Source of the DNA: JBBQLG01 sp038327655
Lineage (GTDB): Bacteria > Bacteroidota > Bacteroidia > Cytophagales > Spirosomataceae
Reading direction: 5' to 3'
Length of the DNA: 64,000 nt
Assembly: GCA_038327655.1 (NCBI GenBank)
Contig: JBBQLG010000001.1
Span: 62,001-126,000 of the forward strand
Shown here one piece after another: positions 16,775 through 25,045 of the stretch. The notes beneath the pieces were generated by a model, which was given only the letters and a program-made list of their open reading frames with translations, did not search any database and was not told the DNA's origin. The position numbers and the translations under genes are program-made. The first letter of the stretch is position 1, and every line of letters begins with the position of its first letter.

Positions 16775-18394
16775 TCAATGGCCCATGCTTACCTCCATCG
16801 GCTCGCCTTTTTTGATCTTCGCCAGCAGCACCAGCGGCAGCACGGCCGCGCAGATAATGCCGATCAGCATAAAGCCTTCGGCGTAGCTCAGCACGGCGGC
16901 CTGGGTCGAGACGGCCCCTTCCAAAGCCCCCGTTGCCAGCCTCTGCGCGTCCACCAACGAGCGACCCCCGGCCCGGAACTGCATCACCAACCCCTGAAAC
17001 CGATCCACAGCCGCCGGATTCGACAGGGAGATATTCGGCAGCAAGTCCATCCGGTGGATGCTGATCCGGCGCGTGACAAAGGTGTTGACCACGGCAATGC
17101 CAATCGCGCCCCCCATCAGTTGCAGCATATTGGTGATGCCCGATGCCTGGGCGATGTCCTTGCCTTTCAGCCCCGACAGACTCAGCCCGGCCACCGGCAC
17201 GAAGATGAAGCCGAAGCCTACGCCCCGAATCAGTTGCGGCCAGAAAAAGTCCGCTTCCCCCGCCTGCATCGTCGCGCTGAAATAGGTCAGCACCTCGTAG
17301 GCGATCACGAACGCAAAGCCGATGATGACCAGCAGTTTGGGGTTCACGCCCTTGCCAATAGCCGCACCCATCGCGCCCATCAGCATCCCCGTAATCAGCG
17401 ACGAGGGCAGCATCAACAGACCCGTCCGGGTGGCGTTCCAGCCCAGAAACCCCTGCACAAACACCGGGTACAGAAACACCGAGCAGTAAATCCCGACCCC
17501 GAAGGCCACCCGCAGCACCGACCCCACGGCCACGTTACGGTTCCGCAGCACTTTCAAATCCACGACCGGATTCTGGATCGTCAGCTCGCGGTAGATGAAC
17601 AGGGCCAGCCCGATGACCGAGGCAATCCCCAGCGCGGTAATCAGGTTGCTGTCGAACCAGTCTTTGCGTTCGCCTTCTTCCAGGAAAATCTGCAAACAGC
17701 CGATCCCGACGATCATGAACAGGATACCGGGGTAGTCGATTTTGCCCTCCCGCTTGGTTTTGGTGCCTTTGATGAACTTCCAGGACAGGATCGTGGCGAT
17801 GATGCCGATGGGAATGTTGACGTAAAAAATCCAGCCCCAGTGAAAATTGTCGGTCAGGTAGCCGCCCAGCACCGGGCCGAGCGTGGGTCCCATCACGATC
17901 CCGGCCCCGTAGATGCCGTTCGCGCTGTCTAATTCTTCGGGCGGAAACGTCTCGACCAGCACCGTCTGGGCCGTTGCCAGCAGCGCACCGCCACCGATGC
18001 CCTGCACGAACCGCCACAGAATCAGCATCTCGATGCTGTGGGCCGAGCCGCACAGAAACGACGCGACGGTAAACAACGCGACCGAAGCCGTGAAATATAC
18101 CTTCCGCCCGATGATGTCCGACAGAAAGCCCGTCAGCGGGATGATGATAATGTTCGAGACGGCGTAGGCCGTAATCACCCAGGCGGTTTCTTCGATGGTG
18201 GCTCCCAGGTTACCCGCAATCTGCCGGGTGGCGACGTTGATGATCGAGGTGTCGATGAGTTCCATGATCGCGCAGGTAATCACCGTAATCGTGATGAGCC
18301 ATTTGCGTGCGCCCACTTCGTAGGTTGGGGCGGTACTGGTTGGGGTGGCCGCAACCGGGGCCAATGTTGTGCCGGTATCCAGGGAGAGTTCCAT
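16775..18394 (-). CDS. EmrB/QacA-type MFS multidrug transporter (DHA2)
   Basis: 539 residues from ATG at 18394, with 14 predicted membrane helices. Family motifs include CAIMELIDTSIINVA in helix 1, GFLSDIIGRKVYF (motif A) and GIVMGPTLGPVLGGYL (motif C). It would export hydrophobic drugs by proton antiport. With the HlyD lipoprotein and TolC genes just upstream (gaps of 77 and 74 bases) it forms a tripartite EmrAB-TolC-like pump. Confidence 0.93.
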   Translation of the reverse strand: MELSLDTGTTLAPVAATPTSTAPTYEVGARKWLITITVITCAIMELIDTSIINVATRQIAGNLGATIEETAWVITAYAVSNIIIIPLTGFLSDIIGRKVYFTASVALFTVASFLCGSAHSIEMLILWRFVQGIGGGALLATAQTVLVETFPPEELDSANGIYGAGIVMGPTLGPVLGGYLTDNFHWGWIFYVNIPIGIIATILSWKFIKGTKTKREGKIDYPGILFMIVGIGCLQIFLEEGERKDWFDSNLITALGIASVIGLALFIYRELTIQNPVVDLKVLRNRNVAVGSVLRVAFGVGIYCSVFLYPVFVQGFLGWNATRTGLLMLPSSLITGMLMGAMGAAIGKGVNPKLLVIIGFAFVIAYEVLTYFSATMQAGEADFFWPQLIRGVGFGFIFVPVAGLSLSGLKGKDIAQASGITNMLQLMGGAIGIAVVNTFVTRRISIHRMDLLPNISLSNPAAVDRFQGLVMQFRAGGRSLVDAQRLATGALEGAVSTQAAVLSYAEGFMLIGIICAAVLPLVLLAKIKKGEPMEVSMGH

Positions 18395-18471
18395 GTGGGT
18401 TGATTGGTAAAAAGAAGTGGTTGATTCAATCGGGCGGGCAGTCCCGGAAGACCCTCGCCCGATTGGTTGGC

Positions 18472-19557
18472 TCAAATTTTGTCTTTCACCAGCACCTTGA
18501 CGCTCATGCCGGCCCGCAACGGGGTGGCAGCATCGGCAGCTTCGGCGAAGGCGATCCGCACCGGCACGCGCTGGGTTACTTTCACGAAATTGCCGGTGGC
18601 GTTGTCCGGGGGCAGCATCGAAAACCGCGCGCCCGTCGCCTGAGCCACCGATTCGACCCGGCCTTTGAACGTTTTGTCGGGGTAGGCATCCACGTTGACC
18701 TCCACCGGCTGACCGACGTGCATATCGGCCATCTGGGTTTCTTTGAAGTTGGCCACGATCCAGGTTTTGCGGTCATCGGCCACTTTCAGCAGCGTCTGCC
18801 CGGCGGCTACCACCTGCCCAAGCTGGATGCTTTTGTCCGAAACCACGCCCGCCGTTGGTGCGGTGATGATGGTGTAGGACAGTTGCAGCCGGGCGTTCTC
18901 TAAGTTGGTACGTGCCTGTTTCACGGCGAGTTCGGCCAGCGGAATCCCTTCGCCGACCACGCCCGCCTGGGTTTGGGCCGTCGTCACCTGGTTGCGGGCC
19001 GCGCTGGCCTGCCGTTGCAGCACCACCACCTGCGCCTGCGCCACGCGCAACCCGGCTTCGGCGGCTTCCTGCTCCGATTTCACGTTGTCATACACCTGCC
19101 GGGGGGTTGACTCCTGGGCCAGCAACTGCGCCTGCCGGTCGAAGTTCAGCGTCGCCTGGCGCACCCGCACCTCGGCAGCTTTCACCCCTTCCTGCGCGGC
19201 TGCGATCCCGGCGGCAGCGGCCTGGGCATTGTCCGACACCGGAGCCGTGCCGAGGGTTGCGGAGCGGCTGGTTTTGCGGGCTACCACCACATTGGCTTTG
19301 GCCTGTTCGAGGGCGATTTCGGCCTGCTGCACCCGCAGCACAAAGTCACGGTCGTCGAGTCGGGCCAGTGTGTCACCGGCTTTCACGGGCTGGTTGTCGG
19401 TCACGTTCAGGGCAATCACGGTGCCGTTTACCTTCGGGATCACCGGGCTGATGTCAGCCTGAAGCTGGGCGTTGTCGGTTTCCTGACCGGACTGGCAGGC
19501 GGTCATCAGGGTGGTCAGGGCGAGTGCGCCGAGGAGGAGTAAGCGGTTGGTTTTCAT
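18472..19557 (-). CDS. HlyD/EmrA-family periplasmic adaptor lipoprotein
   Basis: 361 residues. A lipoprotein signal ends at Cys21 (LTTLMTAC). A biotinyl-lipoyl-like half is at VNGTVIALNVTDNQPVKAGDTLARLDD, followed by a long alpha-hairpin rich in Ala/Gln (residues ~75-215), a second lipoyl half (YTIITAPTAGVVSDKSIQLG) and a beta-barrel domain. It bridges the inner-membrane MFS pump to the TolC channel. Confidence 0.92.
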   Translation of the reverse strand: MKTNRLLLLGALALTTLMTACQSGQETDNAQLQADISPVIPKVNGTVIALNVTDNQPVKAGDTLARLDDRDFVLRVQQAEIALEQAKANVVVARKTSRSATLGTAPVSDNAQAAAAGIAAAQEGVKAAEVRVRQATLNFDRQAQLLAQESTPRQVYDNVKSEQEAAEAGLRVAQAQVVVLQRQASAARNQVTTAQTQAGVVGEGIPLAELAVKQARTNLENARLQLSYTIITAPTAGVVSDKSIQLGQVVAAGQTLLKVADDRKTWIVANFKETQMADMHVGQPVEVNVDAYPDKTFKGRVESVAQATGARFSMLPPDNATGNFVKVTQRVPVRIAFAEAADAATPLRAGMSVKVLVKDKI

Positions 19558-19631
19558 TGGTTGTTGTGTTTGGAAAAATGTACTGGTTGGAAAAACAAGT
19601 TGATTATGAACGGTTTACGAATTGCAATGAC

Positions 19632-20945
19632 TTAATACGTGACCTTGCCGGTGCTTTTTTGAAGCTGCCAGAGTGCCAGCCGTGCATCGGCTTTGGCGGT
19701 GCGGAGGTTCAGTTGGGCCTGGAGTTGGCGGGTGTTGGCTTCCAGAAAATCGGTTGGGGTGCTGGCCCCGGCCCGGAGCCGGTTCTGCTCGATGCGGAAG
19801 TTTTCCGTCGCCTGTCCGATGGCCGTCTGCGCGAGGCTGATCTGCTGCCGGGCTTTCAGGTAGGTCTGATAGGCGGCATTGACTTCCATCCGAATTCCGT
19901 CCCGCACCTGATCCAGGGCGGTGTTGAGCCGTTCCAGCCCGTAGCGGCTTTCGGTTTCTTTGGCCCGGTTTGTATAAAGGCCGCTGAGGGTAAAGCTCAG
20001 AAACGCCCCCGCCTGCCAGGTGCCGGTAAACTCCGGTTTGTTGGGAAACACCCGCTGGTTAGGCCGGTTGTAATCGTAACTGCCGCCCAGACTGAGCGTC
20101 GGCATCCGGTTCAGTTCCACCAGCCGCTTGCCGATCAGGGCCGCTTCCCGGCGTTGCCCCAGAGCCAGCAGTTCCGGGCGGTTTTGCTGGGCATCGGCCA
20201 GATAATCCGTTAGCGGAGCCACGTCAGTGGGCAGCGAAAAGTCGGTCGTGTCGATGGCAACCTGTTCGGAGGAGCCGGTGGCGGTGGCTAAGTTGAAGGT
20301 GTTGATCGCCCGCCCGGTCTGAATCTCCACCAGACTCGCTTCGAGGGTCGAGATGGCTAAGTCAATCTTCAGTCCGTCGTTTTTCAGCACGATTCCCTGC
20401 TTTTCCAGGTTGGTCACGTCCCGCCGACGGTCGGTCAGCAGCCGGACGTTTTGCCGGATAAGCTGCTCGGAGGTGGCCAGCAGGTACAGGTTTTGCCAAA
20501 TCCGGGTCACGTTGTCGGCGGCCTGCAACTGATGCTGACCGGCTTCCAGCCGCAGGGCTTCGGCTTCGCGCTCGGCGGCCCGAATCCCCAGCTTGACCGC
20601 GCCACCGGCCCAAAGCAGTTGCCGCACCGCGATGTTATTGTACGACTGGTTGAGAATCTGGGGGTTCAGCTCGACCGCGCCGACTTCGGGCAGCGACACC
20701 GTAAAGGGGCGGATGTTGTCGCTGATGCGGACGTAACTCAGGTTGGCCGTCACGTTGGGCAGATAGCGGTCGCGGGCCTGCTGGACGCGGGCGAGGGCGG
20801 CACCCTGATCGGCGGCATTGACCTTGACGGCGGTACTGTGTTGCTGAGCCAGCCGCACCGCTTCGTCAAGCGTCAGGGCTGGGGTTTGGGCGGTAACGAC
20901 CCCGTGCAGGAGGGCCAGAGCCAAAAGGGAGACCGTTGTTTTCAT
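19632..20945 (-). CDS. TolC-family outer membrane efflux protein
   Basis: 437 residues with signal peptide MKTTVSLLALALLHGVVTAQ and two repeated OEP halves (LTLDEAVRLAQQHS at the mature start, internal coiled helices, KVTY end). First gene of the three-gene efflux operon on the minus strand. Its start lies 18 bases from a 15-bp motif shared with the MarR2 upstream region, a likely operator. Confidence 0.92.
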   Translation of the reverse strand: MKTTVSLLALALLHGVVTAQTPALTLDEAVRLAQQHSTAVKVNAADQGAALARVQQARDRYLPNVTANLSYVRISDNIRPFTVSLPEVGAVELNPQILNQSYNNIAVRQLLWAGGAVKLGIRAAEREAEALRLEAGQHQLQAADNVTRIWQNLYLLATSEQLIRQNVRLLTDRRRDVTNLEKQGIVLKNDGLKIDLAISTLEASLVEIQTGRAINTFNLATATGSSEQVAIDTTDFSLPTDVAPLTDYLADAQQNRPELLALGQRREAALIGKRLVELNRMPTLSLGGSYDYNRPNQRVFPNKPEFTGTWQAGAFLSFTLSGLYTNRAKETESRYGLERLNTALDQVRDGIRMEVNAAYQTYLKARQQISLAQTAIGQATENFRIEQNRLRAGASTPTDFLEANTRQLQAQLNLRTAKADARLALWQLQKSTGKVTY

Positions 20946-21287
20946 GGTTGACAGTTGTTGTAGGTGATTGTCAATTAATAAACCATGCTGTCCTCAAATT
21001 TGTTCACTTATTGACTAAATTTTTCAGATATTCTTTTTCTTATCGCCCTTGCTGATTGGGTCTCTGGCGATCTTCCGTTCTGGATTCAGTACCAGTACAC
21101 AACACAAATATTTGAAAGTCAATGTACTACGGTTCAATACACGAGGTCAGTTGCCAGATTGAAGCAGCAGGATTCAATGGAGTCGTCAGAAAACTTTTTT
21201 TGCAAATCGTTCTGAAACGGCTCCTTTCACCGGATAAGGTTGTCCATGAATCAACTAACTTTGCGGAAACATAATGCACATACGTCC
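20946..21287. promoter_or_regulatory. Divergent regulatory region between efflux operon and MarR gene
   Basis: 342 AT-rich bases. GGTGATTGTCAATTA at 20963-20977 recurs exactly at 22425-22439, between the ACP and second MarR gene. It runs into AATTAATAAAC at 20973-20983, which recurs inverted at 12612-12622 and 22464-22474. This composition fits a MarR-type operator overlapping the efflux promoter. No canonical Bacteroidota promoter could be assigned with confidence. Confidence 0.55.
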
Positions 21288-21974
21288 ATGAATACGGTAC
21301 TATTCAAAGAATTGATTGACCTGGAAAACGCCTTCGAGCAGCAGGTTCCCAACCCCGACGAGCAGACGATGGCCAACTTCGCAGACTGGCTCAGCCAGCA
21401 GATGCCCGCCAAACCGTCCGTCAGCGAATCGGTACTGGAGCGAAACTACCTGCCCCCGCTGCCGACGCTGCCGACCTATATCGTGCAATACCTCTCGATG
21501 GATTACCGCTACCACAAGCAGCACGTCAAAAAAGCCCTCGACGGCACCCCGCTCATCACCTACGACGATTTTATCTACCTCGTCCTGCTGGCGATGAACG
21601 GGAGCATGACCAAGATGAGCTTAGTCGAGGCCAACATCAACGAGAAAGCGTCGGGGATGCTGGTTATCAAGCGGTTGCTGGACAGCGAACTCGTCACCCA
21701 GACCAACGACCTGCACGACCACCGCGTCCGGCAGATGGCCATCACCCAGAAAGGCCGGGATATGCTGGCGCAGGTGCTGCCCATCATGGCCCAGACGATG
21801 ACCCTGTTTGTGGGCAACCTGACCGAACGCGAACAGGCAGAACTGGCGAACCTGCTCACCAAGCTCGACCAGTTCCACAACCCCCTGTTCCTGCACGAAA
21901 AGAACACATCCATCTCCGACCTCTACGAAAAAATAGTCGGCACGGAGCAAGCAAGTGAGACTATTGCTCACTGA
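21288..21974 (+). CDS. MarR family transcriptional regulator (copy 1)
   Basis: 228 residues from ATG at 21288 (MNTVLFKELIDLENAFEQQ), chosen because the paralog at 22596 begins MNTTLLKDLIDLGGAFEQ. A ~95-residue N-terminal extension precedes the winged helix (FIYLVLLAMNGSMTKMSLVEA, MLVIKRLLDSELVTQTND). The recognition helix region EKASGMLVIKRL is shared by both copies. It is divergent from the EmrAB-TolC operon, which it likely represses. The last 14 bases overlap the convergent ACP gene. Confidence 0.85.
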   Translation: MNTVLFKELIDLENAFEQQVPNPDEQTMANFADWLSQQMPAKPSVSESVLERNYLPPLPTLPTYIVQYLSMDYRYHKQHVKKALDGTPLITYDDFIYLVLLAMNGSMTKMSLVEANINEKASGMLVIKRLLDSELVTQTNDLHDHRVRQMAITQKGRDMLAQVLPIMAQTMTLFVGNLTEREQAELANLLTKLDQFHNPLFLHEKNTSISDLYEKIVGTEQASETIAH

Positions 21975-22260
21975 ATGAAGCAGTTATCAGCATTGGGGCA
22001 GTTATGCCTTCCTCGATCTCGATGTAGGCCGTCAGCGCGTCCATCGTGCGGAGGTTGTGCCAGTCCCGGTCAGCGATGTGGATGCCGAAGTCGGTCTCGA
22101 CCCGGAGTAGCAGTTCCGTCCGGTCGAGAGAGTCCAGGCCCAAGTCGCGGGTAAAATCGGCCTGACCCGTCAGGGCCGCGACGGGCAGGTCGAAGTCGAG
22201 CAGGATGTACAGAATCCGGTCGGCGGTGGAGCAGGTCGGCTGGCGGAGAATCGTGTTCAT
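21961..22260 (-). CDS. Stand-alone acyl carrier protein
   Basis: 99 residues with the phosphopantetheine site GLDSLDRTEL (Ser44) and acidic helix 2 typical of ACPs. It stands alone between two MarR genes with no ketosynthase, acyltransferase or ligase beside it, so it is probably not the housekeeping AcpP. The N-terminal extension (MNTILRQPTCSTADRI) and long acidic tail are not standard. It may carry an acyl group for a nearby or distant accessory pathway. Confidence 0.8.
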   Translation of the reverse strand: MNTILRQPTCSTADRILYILLDFDLPVAALTGQADFTRDLGLDSLDRTELLLRVETDFGIHIADRDWHNLRTMDALTAYIEIEEGITAPMLITASFSEQ

Positions 22261-22595
22261 ACCGGGGGTTGGTTTTGGGGTTGACGGATACTAACGGTAC
22301 ATACTATACGCACTCAATAACAGGCCGGGCTTGGGCCATCTGACGTGGGCCATCCGACTTGGGGGTCGGCAAACGACTGTGCCGGGACAGACACGGGGCA
22401 AAGGAGTATCGGCCTGTTTTGGGTGGTGATTGTCAATTACTGAACTTAATCTGATCAAGAATAGTTTATTAATTAGCAAAATAGTTGGCGTATCTGGCCT
22501 ATATCCCTGTGAAACAGGCGTTCTCCCGGTATAATTTGTGTATTTATGAACAAGAGGGGTTCGTAAGACCCGTCCACCCCCAAAAGTAGCGTACC
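22261..22595. promoter_or_regulatory. Divergent region between ACP and second MarR gene
   Basis: 335 bases without a gene. It holds the second copy of GGTGATTGTCAATTA (22425-22439) and GTTTATTAATT at 22464-22474, both shared with the efflux-operon upstream region. These may be binding sites for one or both MarR proteins. Confidence 0.5.
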
Positions 22596-23249
22596 ATGAA
22601 CACGACCTTATTGAAAGACCTGATCGACCTCGGCGGTGCCTTCGAGCAGGCGTTTCCCGACCCCACCCGGCAGACCCGGGCCAATTTTCTGGCCTGGGCC
22701 TCGGCCAACGAACCCGGCCCGGCGGTGACCGACACCGGCTACCGCTACTATTCGGCGGACGTACCCGTACTGCAAACCCGGCTGACGCACCTGGTGACAA
22801 AGTTGTACCGCTACTTCCGGGTCTATGTCAAGAAGGCGTTCGAGACCGCCCCATTGCTGGCGTTCGACGATTTTATTGCCCTGGCTTACTTAGCCGGGCG
22901 GGGCAGTATGTTCAAAACGGACCTGGTGGCGGCCATCGTCAATGAAAAAGCGTCGGGGATGCTGGTCATCAAACGCCTGATCGACAGCGGGTTCGTTGCC
23001 CAGACCGACGACAACGCCGACAAACGTACCCGTCTGCTCACCCTGACCGAGTCCGGCTGGGCCACGCTCCGGGCTTTTCAGCCCGCCATGAACGAGGCCA
23101 CCGCCCTCTTCAAAGGCGACCTTACGGAAGCCGAACAGCGCGGGCTGAGTACGCTGATGGACCGGCTGGATGCGTTTCACAGCCCGATTTACCAGGCGCA
23201 CCTGAACCACAGGGACGGCCCGCTGAGCGAACGACGTACCATTCAATGA
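22596..23249 (+). CDS. MarR family transcriptional regulator (copy 2)
   Basis: 217 residues, paralogous to the gene at 21288 along the whole length. The shared blocks are KLYRYFRVYVKKAFETAPLLAFDDFIALAYL and EKASGMLVIKRLIDSGFVAQTDD (cores quoted). The same N-terminal extension precedes the winged helix. It probably binds the motif repeated in both upstream regions. Confidence 0.85.
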   Translation: MNTTLLKDLIDLGGAFEQAFPDPTRQTRANFLAWASANEPGPAVTDTGYRYYSADVPVLQTRLTHLVTKLYRYFRVYVKKAFETAPLLAFDDFIALAYLAGRGSMFKTDLVAAIVNEKASGMLVIKRLIDSGFVAQTDDNADKRTRLLTLTESGWATLRAFQPAMNEATALFKGDLTEAEQRGLSTLMDRLDAFHSPIYQAHLNHRDGPLSERRTIQ

Positions 23250-23272
23250 CAACCATTTACCAATAACTGACC

Positions 23273-23455
23273 ATGAAAAAAGCAAAAAAGTCCCCATCGC
23301 GCAAGCGGGTACCGAAAGCGAGTACCTCGTTAACAGGATCGCTAAAACCGGTATTTGCGTCTCCATCAGCCCCCTGGCTATCGAAAGGCCATAAGGCAGC
23401 GGCTCCGCGCAAGTCTCAATCGCACATCCGGGTATTAAAAGGCCAATTCACCTAA
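23273..23455 (+). CDS. Possible small basic protein
   Basis: A 60-codon frame starting MKKAKKSPSRKRVPK, Lys/Arg/Ser-rich with no fold motif, beginning 24 bases after the MarR gene. It could be a small disordered protein or chance. No homolog is recognised. Confidence 0.25.
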   Translation: MKKAKKSPSRKRVPKASTSLTGSLKPVFASPSAPWLSKGHKAAAPRKSQSHIRVLKGQFT

Positions 23456-23587
23456 TTGCCTGCTGACCGAATTGATGAAAGTAGGCAACTGATTCAAAAG
23501 TTGGCCCATCTCACAATGCTTTATTGGTTTAAGCGCGACCGGACTGATCCGGTACGAATCATCCGGTCAGGAACTGATTCAGCGGTT

Positions 23588-23818
23588 TTACCTGAAGAGA
23601 ATCGTTCCGGCGTGATAAAGTATGCTGTCCCGAAAGTTGCCATCGGCGGTGAAGCCAGGGTCATCCACATAGTCGCTATGATTGCCGGTGAGGGTGTACC
23701 GGCCCTGATAGGCACTTTGCTTTTTGCCCCGTGCTTTGTCGGATGTAAGATACCGATGGTGATTGCCACGCCAGCCCCATTCCCGAAATGTCTCCGTCTG
23801 ACAAATCCGACAGAAGGT
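23588..23818 (-). pseudogene. 5'-truncated Atu4866-domain fragment
   Basis: The minus strand is open from 23818 to TAA at 23588-23590 and reads TFREWGWRGNHHRYL, GKKQSAYQGRYTLTGNH, DYVDDPGFTADGNFRDSILY and HAGTILFR. This matches the C-terminal half of Atu4866-domain (lipocalin-like) proteins. There is no start codon: the frame is cut by a TAG at 23819-23821, exactly where repeat B begins. The remnant was therefore truncated by the rearrangement that placed repeat B here. Confidence 0.6.
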
Positions 23819-24575
23819 CTAAACATTAATCGTCATTTAATCGGCGATCACTAAGCCAACGCTCCGTTTTTTGTTCTAACTAAAAAATGCAGAATGACCC
23901 AGCTTCGCTTCTCGTTTCGTTTGGCTTTGATTGTCAACGGCTTGCTGCTGCTAACCGGCGTTCGTGCCGCAGCTCAGACGGCTAAAGACTCCCTTGCCGT
24001 GCCGCATCACAAGGTGCAGATTATTCCGTTGCCGATTGTTTATTACACCCCCGAAACCCACGTTGGTTACGGGCTGCTGGGGGCGTGTCTGTTCAAAGCC
24101 GGGGCCAATGCCCGCACTTCCAACGTTGATGTGGCCGCGATCTACACCCAAAACCATCAGTTGGTGCTCGATCAGTTGATGACCATCTTCACCCGCGACG
24201 AGAAATACCTCATCAAAGCGAATCTGCTTTACACGCAGTTCCCCGAATTTTACTACGGCATCGGCAACGATACCCGCCCCGACCACCGCGAACTGATTTC
24301 GTACAGCAGCTTTCGTACCTACCTCAAAGTGCTGCGGCAGGTTAAACCGGGTTGGTTTCTGGGCGTGCAGGATCAATATTTCAACACATTCAACGTCAAA
24401 CGCTCATCCACTACACCGTATCCCGACAACACCCTCATTGGCGGGTTGGGCAGCCACACGCACGGTCTGGGTCTGGTGAGTATCATTGATACCCGCGACA
24501 ATATTTATTCGGCCACGCGGGGCTGGTACGCCGAAGTGTCGGGACTGGGCTACCGGCAGGCGTTGGGCAGCGATT
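23819..24575. repeat. Repeat B, copy 1 (inverted copy at 59798-60559)
   Basis: About 760 bases covering the 75-bp leader and the first ~225 codons of the surface-antigen gene match the inverted segment 59798-60559 at roughly 95% by eye. The leader (CTAAACATTAATCGTC onward) is as well conserved as the coding part, so promoter and gene start were copied together. Confidence 0.88.
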
Positions 24576-25000
24576 TTACCTTCACCAACTACCTGCTCGA
24601 TCTGCGGCATTACCGCTCCCTCGGCCCCAAAACGGTGCTGGCCGGGCAGCTTTTTTTGAATATCAATGAGGGGACGGTGCCGTTCAAACAAGCCGCTACC
24701 GTAGGCGGTTCGATGCTGATGCGGGGCTACTACAACGGGCGTTACCGCGACAATAATGCGATTGTAGTACAAGCCGAAATCCGGCAACGAATCGTTGGGC
24801 GGCTGGGCGGAGCGGTGTTTGTGGCGGCTGGCGATGTGGCTCATCAGGTGAATGAATTTTCGATACCCGACGCAAAGATGACAGCCGGGGCGGGACTGCG
24901 GTTTTTGTTGAGCCGCAAAGAACACGTCAACCTGCGGGTTGATGCCGCCTTTGGCCGAAACACGCACGGCCTCTACTTCAATATTTCGGAAGCGTTCTGA
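23894..25000 (+). CDS. BamA/D15-like outer membrane surface antigen
   Basis: 368 residues with a signal peptide (LALIVNGLLLLTGVRAAAQ) and a beta-barrel pattern ending in phenylalanine (LYFNISEAF). ETHVGYGLLGACLF, TRDNIYSATRGWYAEVSGLGY and AGAGLRFLLSRKEHVNLRVDAAFG resemble the C-terminal barrel of BamA/TamA-type proteins without POTRA domains. It is the first of five same-strand genes with TolC, HlyD, RND and beta-propeller products. A partial copy was built into the chimera at 59642. Confidence 0.75.
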   Translation: MTQLRFSFRLALIVNGLLLLTGVRAAAQTAKDSLAVPHHKVQIIPLPIVYYTPETHVGYGLLGACLFKAGANARTSNVDVAAIYTQNHQLVLDQLMTIFTRDEKYLIKANLLYTQFPEFYYGIGNDTRPDHRELISYSSFRTYLKVLRQVKPGWFLGVQDQYFNTFNVKRSSTTPYPDNTLIGGLGSHTHGLGLVSIIDTRDNIYSATRGWYAEVSGLGYRQALGSDFTFTNYLLDLRHYRSLGPKTVLAGQLFLNINEGTVPFKQAATVGGSMLMRGYYNGRYRDNNAIVVQAEIRQRIVGRLGGAVFVAAGDVAHQVNEFSIPDAKMTAGAGLRFLLSRKEHVNLRVDAAFGRNTHGLYFNISEAF

Positions 25001-25045
25001 TTTTACGCATACATTTACCCGTCATTTTGTCAACTCAACCTGTGA

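Noticed and set aside
16778..17932. 384-codon plus-strand frame
   Set aside because: It is antisense to the EmrB-like transporter; His/Arg/Gln-rich composition is typical of shadow frames.
23456..23854. 132-codon plus-strand frame
   Set aside because: It lies opposite the Atu4866 fragment, which has recognisable family blocks, and has no features of its own.
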